DNA of 18,357 bases from an uncultured Clostridia bacterium. GTDB lineage: Bacteria; Bacillota; Clostridia; Christensenellales; Borkfalkiaceae. The stretch covers positions 1 through 18,357 of the forward strand of contig CANQUY010000016.1 of assembly GCA_947627125.1 (NCBI GenBank). Direction: 5' to 3'. The first letter of the stretch is position 1. Each line of letters starts with the position of its first letter. Shown piece by piece: positions 7,732 to 13,580 of the stretch. Made by a program: the position numbers and the translations under genes. A model generated the notes under the pieces. That model saw only the letters and a list, made by a program, of their open reading frames with translations. It was not told the origin of the DNA and did not search any database.

Positions 7732-7986
7732 CTACACCGCCGCTACCCTTGTACCCAACCGGTTCAACTCATTCTCAAATTCGGTTTCATTATAATTCGC
7801 TTTTACAGCATTATAACCCGCAATCGTGTTTTCCTTATACGCAGTTATTTGCGATACAAAGACTTTCATGTTTTCATTGATCTCGTCAAAAGTCATAGCC
7901 GTTTGGTCTACCCAAACAGATTTGACTGCGCTCAAACTGCTCTCGAGATGATCGATATTTTCTGTAAACTCTCCGAATTGCTCCAT
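7732..7986 (-). CDS. WXG100-family protein, likely partner of the 468-residue effector
   Basis: This 84-residue helical protein carries Trp25 in SVWVDQTAMTFDEI, the turn between two helices where WXG100 proteins have Trp-x-Gly. A YNETE sequence at residues 65-69 fits the YxxxD/E export motif described for ESX substrates, although it lies 15 residues from the end. There is no signal peptide. It begins 5 nt after the preceding WXG gene, with only a weak ribosome binding site. It ends one base before the coiled-coil effector, which makes it the obvious candidate to form a heterodimer with that effector's N-terminal helices. Confidence 0.85.
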   Translation of the reverse strand: MEQFGEFTENIDHLESSLSAVKSVWVDQTAMTFDEINENMKVFVSQITAYKENTIAGYNAVKANYNETEFENELNRLGTRVAAV

Positions 7987-7991
7987 AATAA

Positions 7992-8267
7992 TTAAAATTT
8001 GGGCCTATTCCTGATCTGCTCTGCTTTGCCCCTAAAGTAGTTAGGATAAGTAGACAAAATCTCATCCATGACGCCTTCCACGGCGCTTTTCATTTGCTTA
8101 ATTTCCTCGAGCAACGGCCCCAGGGTTTGGTCATCCGTCCATTCTGAAGACAAAGAAGATGTATTGCTCAAATAATCAGCCATGATAGATTTTTGTCTAT
8201 TGCAATATCCTTCAATAACGCCTGCTGTAGATTCAAGCACTTCCGGGTTTAAATCTAAAATATCCAT
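7992..8267 (-). CDS. WXG100-family protein (SEW type), homologue of an effector N-terminus
   Basis: This 91-residue protein has a helix, a turn with SEWTDD in place of Trp-x-Gly, then a second helix ending in TYPNYFRGKAEQIRNRP. It aligns without visible gaps to residues 1-90 of the 399-residue effector: shared features are GYCxxQ, the SEW turn with DD, LGPLLEEI against FGSLVEEL, and the TYPxYFR...RP ending. This is the best evidence that the effector N-terminus is a genuine export module. GGGAGGAG lies before the ATG. It is probably secreted as a dimer with one of its neighbours. Confidence 0.88.
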   Translation of the reverse strand: MDILDLNPEVLESTAGVIEGYCNRQKSIMADYLSNTSSLSSEWTDDQTLGPLLEEIKQMKSAVEGVMDEILSTYPNYFRGKAEQIRNRPKF

Positions 8268-8284
8268 GATCTATCTCCTCCCTC

Positions 8285-8554
8285 TTAAGACTCACTATAA
8301 TCGTCCATCCAACGAATCACAGACTGGCAGTATTCGGAGATGGCTTCCATTTTTCCACCGATTTGCTTTAACATCCCTTGCATTTGACTTGAAAGTTCCA
8401 AATAGCGGTTAAACGCAGGGTCTTGCAATCCGGCGAACTGTGAATTGACATTATTATCCATCACGCTTATGTTTGTCATAAGCTGTTCGTTCGCCTCGTT
8501 GGAATAGGTGATGGCTCTCATACACGCATCTTTGGAAAGTTTGATTTGTCCCAT
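8285..8554 (-). CDS. WXG100-like protein lacking the central Trp
   Basis: This 89-residue, highly helical protein has the length and two-helix pattern of WXG100 proteins. The turn reads NSQFAGLQDPAFNRYLEL, with Phe where Trp usually is and a following D..F spacing typical of the family. There is no signal peptide. AGGAG lies 6 nt before the ATG. ESX substrates commonly pair a WXG-bearing with a WXG-lacking subunit, so this could be the partner of the 93- or 91-residue protein next to it. Confidence 0.82.
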   Translation of the reverse strand: MGQIKLSKDACMRAITYSNEANEQLMTNISVMDNNVNSQFAGLQDPAFNRYLELSSQMQGMLKQIGGKMEAISEYCQSVIRWMDDYSES

Positions 8555-8565
8555 AATGATCTCCT

Positions 8566-8847
8566 TTAAATTTTCATACTATGCAATACATGTATTGCAC
8601 TGATTTTATGATTGATTCTTTCAATGAGCTGAGCGGCGGCGTTTTCGACGCCCTCAACATCTTGCAAAAATGAACTTATCGCTGAAACTAATGAATCAAA
8701 GTCTTCATCAGCCCATTCGCTACCGTTCGCCCTTATACTTCTCACGGCGGCCTCGATTGCTTCTCTCATTGAGGATACATAGGCGGTTATGCCGCTTGCT
8801 ACATCCGCCAAAGCCTGCTCGTTGATAATTACTTCTTCTGCGCTCAT
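8566..8847 (-). CDS. WXG100-family protein (SEW type)
   Basis: The protein is 93 residues from the ATG at 8847. An in-frame start at 8883 would give 105 residues. I prefer 8847 because GGAGA lies just upstream and the ATG overlaps the ATPase stop codon as ATGA, the classic form of translational coupling. The turn motif is GSEWADEDFDSLVSAI between two amphipathic helices, which groups it with the 91-residue protein and the effector N-terminus. As the first small gene after the ATPase it is a good candidate for the core secreted substrate. Confidence 0.87.
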   Translation of the reverse strand: MSAEEVIINEQALADVASGITAYVSSMREAIEAAVRSIRANGSEWADEDFDSLVSAISSFLQDVEGVENAAAQLIERINHKISAIHVLHSMKI

Positions 8848-11800
8848 AAAAGATTCTCCATCAACGCACGATAGTTGGCGCATAGCGTCTTATACCAAGT
8901 TTCGTCGGCAGCTTCATCATAACGATAAACCCTAATCTTGGTACGTTCATCCTGAACGGCAACGAGCGCAACCTTCGGATTATTCAGGCTGCTTGATGCC
9001 TTGTAGTCGCCCAACAATTGTGTGACAACGTTGGAATTCGTTCCCTTAACGAATACCTTATACATAGTTTCGGGAATATCATTCTTAATTGCCGTTATAG
9101 CTAACGGGTTGTCAATCGAAATTATAAAATGAACTCCGAATTTACCGCCTCTGCTGAGCATTTCCTTAAATGCATCCGAAAAATAAATACTGTCAGGCAT
9201 TTTGGATTTTTGCGTGGGTATATGCGCAGATGTTCTCATTGCATTGCCTGCCGCAAAGAACGCACTCGCTTCCGCCAACTTGTCTGTGTTGGGCTGCATC
9301 ACAGGTTGCTGCACTGCAGGCGCTGCGTGGGAAGTTTGTGCGGCGGAAATTTGCAACATGGGATTTTCGGCAAAGAGATCGGTGTATCTTTGCATGGAAT
9401 GAATCACGATAAAATACGGAGTATATACCTTTGCATACTCTAAACTATCCGATTCCAGACTTCTCTGCTTATAAACCTTATATGTTGCCCTAATGCATTC
9501 GAGAAGCTGATCCGTGGAAGAAACATTTTCGATGAGTTGACTGAAATCATTACGCAAAACATTGAAAAGATCGTTTGAGTTCTTCGGATTGATCATCTCG
9601 CCGTTAGCATAATAAATCTTTGTATGTTCCTTCACGCAATCGGCATTCGTTATCTGGTTCATAATTACAGACAGTAACGAATAACCCATCATATCTCTTA
9701 ATATTTCAACATCATATCCTGTCAGCAGGACATTCATCTTATTCTCACGCAAAGCAAGAGGCATATCAAAAGGCTTACCCGTGACATAATCTTGTCCGAG
9801 CTGCAAAATGTAACTGTCGAAAGATTTAGAGATAATATCTTCCTTCTTTGGAACGACATTGTAAATCGTGTTGCCATCCACGGGAGATGACTCATCATCG
9901 TCGCCGACAATAAACAAGGGTTCCCGTGCGACGGAACTCGTCACTCCGCGCCATTTTTCAATGATATCCTGTGAATATTTCTGTCTGTTTTCACTCGTTT
10001 CCGCATACGCAACACGAAATTCAATGCTGTCATTCCCGTAACGAATGTCGTTGATGACGCCCAATCCTTTTTCGGGGCGGTTGAGGTTTTTGACAACTTT
10101 GGGATCGATTTTAATGTCTAATGCATCTTCGGGTTCATTCAAGCGCAGACTGATTCTATTCCCTATTTGGCTCAACACCTTATCTTTCAAGCCGGGCGCC
10201 TTCGGTATATTTTGCGATGCCCACAAAATGTTAATGCCGAACGCTCTCCCTTTCTTAAAGATCTCACGAAGAATATCAATTGCCTTTTGCCCAAGCCTAT
10301 CGTCTTGCTCAAATAACTCCTGGATTTCGTCTATGATGACGAACAATCTGGGTATTTTTTTGCCAAGTTTCGTATATTGGACAATATCTTCTACGCGGCA
10401 CTTTCTAAACTCATCTTCTCTGCGTCGTAATTCTTTATGCAAATTATTTAAGATAGCCACACCGTCTTCCAAGTCGCTTGTCAGGCCCGTCAACTTTATA
10501 TGGGGCATCTGTTTTGCCTTGACTTTATTGGCTTCATAAAACTTAAACTCTACGCCGCCTTTGAAATCTACGAGATATAAATTCAATTCATCCGGGCTAT
10601 ATTTATAGCAAGCGCTCATGATGATCGTATGCAACAAGTTTGATTTACCCGAACCGGTCCCGCCAATTAAAACCGCATGCGCCGATCCATCCCCGGTTGT
10701 TTTCAGCAATAGGTTCTGAATCTCGCCGCCCCTCGCGCCGATGGGGATATCCAAAACTTCAGCGGACGAAGGGATCCCCTTGGGACTATTTGCAATTCGG
10801 TCTGTTTCTTCAAACATCTGCGTAAGCGGAATAACCTTCTGTCTGTTGCTTTCGGCGCTATCCTTGAGCATGTCAATAATTGAATTGAGTGCAGGTATAT
10901 AAATATCCTTCTTGGGAACAAAATGATTCCCTATACCTAAATCCAACTTAAATTCATTGAATACTTTATTTATGACCAACGAATACGGTTTTGTATTTTC
11001 AATAAACTGTGAATATTCCGCAGGCTTATAGCCGGGGCTCAACGGGCAAGCCGTATTGTTAATAATGATAGAGAAGATGCCCGTTTTTTTACCATTTTGA
11101 ATCACTTTCAATACTCTTTTGGCGGTATCGTCCCTCATTCCCGTCGGAAAATTTGCCAATACAAATAAATGAACATTTTGGGGATTTGCTTCAAAACTTC
11201 TGTTGTATTGATAAATGTCTTCAACGCTGTTATAGCTCAAAATATCATCATTGATTTTATACATGGTCTGCTCCATGTCTTTGATGGTGTTTTCAAGCTG
11301 TCTATCATCACGAATAATGCCATTGAACAAAATGGAATTGTTGATACGGGTCAAACTCTTAAATTTTGAGAAATCCATCTTGTTATCAATGTCAATTAAA
11401 CAGAAAGTGATTCTGTTTGCCGGAAATGCCAATAAAAACTGAACGATCAACTGGTTAACAAACCGAGTAGTTTCTTCGCTGTAATTCTCTTCATCAATGT
11501 TAAGAAGTATGTTTCCCTTCTCTTTCAAATTTAAGATCAAGGGGGCAGACAAATAGCCGTTCTGCAAATACTTGTGTAGAACGGGGCTGTTATTTATGTA
11601 ATCCAAATGTTTTGCTTGCTTTTCAACGAGCAACTTCATATCGCCGATGTTAATTGCTTCTCTATAATCGGAAGAACCGGTCGCAATATCAACATCCGTT
11701 TCCGCTCCATCCGCAATCAGTTGCTCAAAAAATGTTTTAGGAATAGCCTTTGCTTTCTCGTCCCTGAACAACTGATCAAAACGAGTAGAATAATCTGTAT

Positions 11801-12470
11801 CAAGTTTAGCTTTTAATTCGGCAAGCCAAGCTGTTGCGCTGCTTCTTACATAGGAATTAAATCCGCCAATATTGAACTGTTTGTCGTATTGAGCCGAGAG
11901 AACATCTATGCAAGCCTGGATCTTTTTACAGTAAGGCAAAATACTTTTTACAAGTTCTCGTATCGGTTTCGGATCGTCGATAGAAGTCATTGACTCACTA
12001 TTCACGTCAAACAGTTTTGCATTCGCTTTGTTGCCCGCATAAGTGAAAAATATTTCACCGTTCACTTCTACTTTAACAGGAGGGACTAAGTCGTCGAAGT
12101 TAACATTATTCAGGTCTTTTATGTAACCATTCAAGGTCCTGATAAGGTCAAACAACTTCCGTTCATTTTCCTCATAAGTGGAAGCGTTAAATTCAGACAC
12201 GTCTACCGAGCAAGAATGTACCTCATCCGAATAATCTTTTGAAATGAGGTCAACCAAAGATTGTATTTCGTTTTTTATACTAACGAAATGCCTATTCTTA
12301 TACTCCTCATATTTCTTTTGCATATCGGCAATAAGCGCAGACGTTTGTTTTTCTATTGAAGCCTTTTCGCTTTGATACTGCAACGTATTAGATTTTTCCA
12401 ATTCGTCCATTTCAAAACAATAAGAGTTAATACTTTTGATAGTATCAATGATTTTAGCAATATAGGTCAT
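8844..12470 (-). CDS. EssC/EccC-like FtsK/SpoIIIE-type ATPase without membrane segments
   Basis: This 1208-residue protein is probably the motor that recognises WXG100 substrates. Residues 1-120 are coiled-coil-like. Three FtsK-type modules appear to follow. The first (about 300-475) keeps the fold pattern (GNILLNIDEENYSEETTRF, then FCLIDID) but lacks a P-loop. The second (about 570-825) is intact, with Walker A GGTGSGKS at 603-610 and Walker B RLFVIIDE ending at Glu715, followed by GRAFGINILWASQ. The third (about 895-1185) is degenerate, with LLTGYDVEI where the P-loop should be and FIVIHSMQ where Walker B should be. Canonical EssC/EccC proteins have membrane helices before three or more ATPase modules, and EssC also has FHA domains; I see neither here. 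GAGGAG precedes the ATG, and the gene leads the operon. A DNA translocase is the main alternative, but the WXG neighbours argue against it. Confidence 0.88.
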   Translation of the reverse strand: MTYIAKIIDTIKSINSYCFEMDELEKSNTLQYQSEKASIEKQTSALIADMQKKYEEYKNRHFVSIKNEIQSLVDLISKDYSDEVHSCSVDVSEFNASTYEENERKLFDLIRTLNGYIKDLNNVNFDDLVPPVKVEVNGEIFFTYAGNKANAKLFDVNSESMTSIDDPKPIRELVKSILPYCKKIQACIDVLSAQYDKQFNIGGFNSYVRSSATAWLAELKAKLDTDYSTRFDQLFRDEKAKAIPKTFFEQLIADGAETDVDIATGSSDYREAINIGDMKLLVEKQAKHLDYINNSPVLHKYLQNGYLSAPLILNLKEKGNILLNIDEENYSEETTRFVNQLIVQFLLAFPANRITFCLIDIDNKMDFSKFKSLTRINNSILFNGIIRDDRQLENTIKDMEQTMYKINDDILSYNSVEDIYQYNRSFEANPQNVHLFVLANFPTGMRDDTAKRVLKVIQNGKKTGIFSIIINNTACPLSPGYKPAEYSQFIENTKPYSLVINKVFNEFKLDLGIGNHFVPKKDIYIPALNSIIDMLKDSAESNRQKVIPLTQMFEETDRIANSPKGIPSSAEVLDIPIGARGGEIQNLLLKTTGDGSAHAVLIGGTGSGKSNLLHTIIMSACYKYSPDELNLYLVDFKGGVEFKFYEANKVKAKQMPHIKLTGLTSDLEDGVAILNNLHKELRRREDEFRKCRVEDIVQYTKLGKKIPRLFVIIDEIQELFEQDDRLGQKAIDILREIFKKGRAFGINILWASQNIPKAPGLKDKVLSQIGNRISLRLNEPEDALDIKIDPKVVKNLNRPEKGLGVINDIRYGNDSIEFRVAYAETSENRQKYSQDIIEKWRGVTSSVAREPLFIVGDDDESSPVDGNTIYNVVPKKEDIISKSFDSYILQLGQDYVTGKPFDMPLALRENKMNVLLTGYDVEILRDMMGYSLLSVIMNQITNADCVKEHTKIYYANGEMINPKNSNDLFNVLRNDFSQLIENVSSTDQLLECIRATYKVYKQRSLESDSLEYAKVYTPYFIVIHSMQRYTDLFAENPMLQISAAQTSHAAPAVQQPVMQPNTDKLAEASAFFAAGNAMRTSAHIPTQKSKMPDSIYFSDAFKEMLSRGGKFGVHFIISIDNPLAITAIKNDIPETMYKVFVKGTNSNVVTQLLGDYKASSSLNNPKVALVAVQDERTKIRVYRYDEAADETWYKTLCANYRALMENLL

Positions 12471-12668
12471 AGCACGCTCCTCGCATTTTTTGTATTTTAA
12501 TTTCGTTCAATAGAAAAATATTTTGATGGATTAGTTCAAATCGGTCATATCTCCGTTCCCATGAGAACAAACTTCGGTCCCAAATTCTTACATTAAGTTT
12601 ATATAAAAAAACTTTTTCGCTGCATACTGTGCAATTACAATCCCGATCAATGTACAAAGACAATTTGT

Positions 12669-12698
12669 ATTATACCATGAATCGACAGACTTCGTCAA
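12669..12698 (-). promoter_or_regulatory. Sigma-A promoter of the 12-gene operon
   Basis: On the minus strand TTGACG (12693-12698) and a perfect TATAAT (12669-12674) are 18 nt apart. Predicted initiation near 12662 gives a leader of about 190 nt before the ATPase start codon, long compared with the other transcription units here. I see no strong hairpin or recognisable riboswitch in the leader. Confidence 0.85.
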
Positions 12699-12805
12699 GA
12701 GAAATAACGAGGCAACTTGAATGGCTCCTCGAGATTTTTTCTTTTCTCACACTCATAAATGAACTTTTAAAAACAAAACTTACATTGTTAGGATATCATT
12801 AAGCG

Positions 12806-12834
12806 GTGACCCTTCGACGTTGCTCAGGGTGACG
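12806..12834. repeat. Short intergenic repeat fragment
   Basis: The bases around CCCTTCGAC and CTCAGGGTGAC form a short imperfect palindrome. The same core (CCTTCGACT, then TCAGGATGA) recurs at 13381-13410. It looks like a fragment of a second family of dispersed palindromic repeats. Confidence 0.45.
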
Positions 12835-12949
12835 TAATTGGGAATGCTGGGTCGGAAACACAGCCCTGCGTCCTCATCCCGAGGCGTGGCTTCTCCCCTC
12901 ATCCCGAGCGAAGCGAGCGGATCTCGTAGACCAACGGACCCAGCCCCCG

Positions 12950-13089
12950 CGTCATTCTGAGAAACGGAGCAGGACGAAAGAACGGGATTTAACCCGAAGA
13001 ATCTCGCGGGGCGTATACGAACACTTTGCGGCGAGATGCTTCGGGTCAACCTCCTTAAACTGCGTTCCACTCCCCTTCTCAGCATGACG
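12950..13089. repeat. Nested-palindrome intergenic repeat, copy B
   Basis: It has the same outer ends (CGTCATTCTGAG, CTCAGCATGACG) and the same inner arms as copy A. The inner inverted repeat is well preserved, ACCCGAAGAATCTCGC against GCGAGATGCTTCGGGT with one mismatch, so the whole element can fold as a long two-tier hairpin. Confidence 0.85.
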
Positions 13090-13152
13090 CCGCGCCCCGT
13101 CCTCATCCCGAGCGAAGCGAGCGGATCTCGTAGACCGACGGAACCAGCCCCG

Positions 13153-13290
13153 CGTCATTCTGAGAAACGGCGAAAGAACGTAGTCCGATGACTTAACCCG
13201 AAGAATCTCGCGGGGCGATGTTGATAGTGCGGCGAGATGCTTCGGGTCAACCTCCTTAAACTGCGTTCCACTCCCGTTCTCAGCATGACG
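13153..13290. repeat. Nested-palindrome intergenic repeat, copy C
   Basis: This is the second tandem copy. Outer and inner arms match copy B; the differences are concentrated in the unpaired regions (for example the loop after GCGGGGCG). That pattern fits selection on, or gene conversion of, the paired arms. Confidence 0.85.
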
Positions 13291-13301
13291 CCGCCTCCTC
13301 G

Positions 13302-13334
13302 GCTCCCCTCTTAGGGGAGCTGTCACGCAGTGAC
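13302..13334. repeat. Pair of short hairpins of another intergenic repeat type
   Basis: GCTCCCCT and AGGGGAGC (13302-13309, 13313-13320) form an 8-bp stem with a 3-nt loop. Directly after it, GTCAC and GTGAC (13322-13326, 13330-13334) form a second small stem. I take it as another dispersed palindromic element next to copy C. It does not follow any plus-strand gene, so it is not a terminator there. Confidence 0.6.
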
Positions 13335-13380
13335 TGAGGGGTTGTTGTCCCCAAATGTGCTCCGGTGCTTTTACGGGATC

Positions 13381-13410
13381 CTTCCCCTTCGACTACGAGG
13401 TCAGGATGAG
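13381..13410. repeat. Second copy of the CCTTCGAC/TCAGGATGA repeat fragment
   Basis: It shares its core with 12806-12834. The following bases, up to about 13440, repeat GATGAGCG several times, as if the element had been internally duplicated. From here to 13476 I see no gene. Confidence 0.4.
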
Positions 13411-13476
13411 CGAAGGGCTCAAGATGAGCGGGCTAAGCAGGATGAGCGCGGGGGCACGGGCGGGGGGCAGGAGAAA

Positions 13477-13508
13477 AGCCGCCGTGCGATGAGAATCGCA
13501 CGGCGGCT
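13477..13508 (-). terminator. Rho-independent terminator of the collagen-like lipoprotein gene
   Basis: AGCCGCCGTGCGAT (13477-13490) and its exact complement (13495-13508) form a 14-bp stem with a 4-nt loop. On the minus strand the stem is followed by a short T run (about four). It lies about 70 nt after the stop codon of the lipoprotein gene. Confidence 0.88.
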
Positions 13509-13533
13509 CAGTATTTATATCAACTCAAGTTCT

Positions 13534-13576
13534 TCAAAATCTCAATTCAAGTCTTCTCAAAATCTCAATTCAAGTC
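13534..13576. repeat. Two-copy 23-bp tandem repeat after the lipoprotein stop codon
   Basis: TCAAAATCTCAATTCAAGTC occurs at 13534-13553 and again at 13557-13576, a period of 23 bp. It sits between the stop codon (13581-13583) and the terminator hairpin. It is AT-rich and has no inverted symmetry. Its role is unknown. Confidence 0.75.
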
Positions 13577-13580
13577 CGAT

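Larger units (their letters stand above)
12901..13290. repeat. Tandem duplication with a period of about 204 bp
   Basis: A composite unit occurs twice. It is made of ATCCCGAGCGAAGCGAGCGG with the following GATCTCGTAGACC stretch, then a nested-palindrome element. The first unit starts at 12901 and the second at 13105. The two differ by scattered substitutions and small indels, and the second lacks part of the right flank. No gene is credible in this roughly 1.1-kb gap (12471-13580). Reading frames through it translate the repeat. Confidence 0.85.

Noticed and set aside
8844..12470. ATPase as a chromosome- or plasmid-partition FtsK/SpoIIIE translocase
   Set aside because: No membrane segments and no recognisable gamma DNA-reading domain are visible, flanking degenerate modules are present as in EssC/EccC, and the gene is fused by ATGA overlap to a WXG100 gene. 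Kept only as an alternative.
12454..12663. A 69-codon minus-strand frame in the operon leader
   Set aside because: It would start at a TTG at the predicted transcription start, has no ribosome binding site, overlaps the ATPase start and shows no recognisable pattern.
12708..12731. Possible plus-strand terminator (CGAGG ... CCTCG then a T run)
   Set aside because: The stem is only 5 bp with a 14-nt loop, and no plus-strand gene precedes it.
12780..13326. Two overlapping minus-strand reading frames of 108 and 124 codons
   Set aside because: They translate the tandem palindromic repeats, so the product repeats itself (for example GSGTQFKEVDPKHLAA twice), and they lack ribosome binding sites and family resemblance.
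12899..13334. CRISPR array
   Set aside because: There are only two units of about 204 bp, with internal palindromes and no short spacers of uniform length. No cas genes are in the window.
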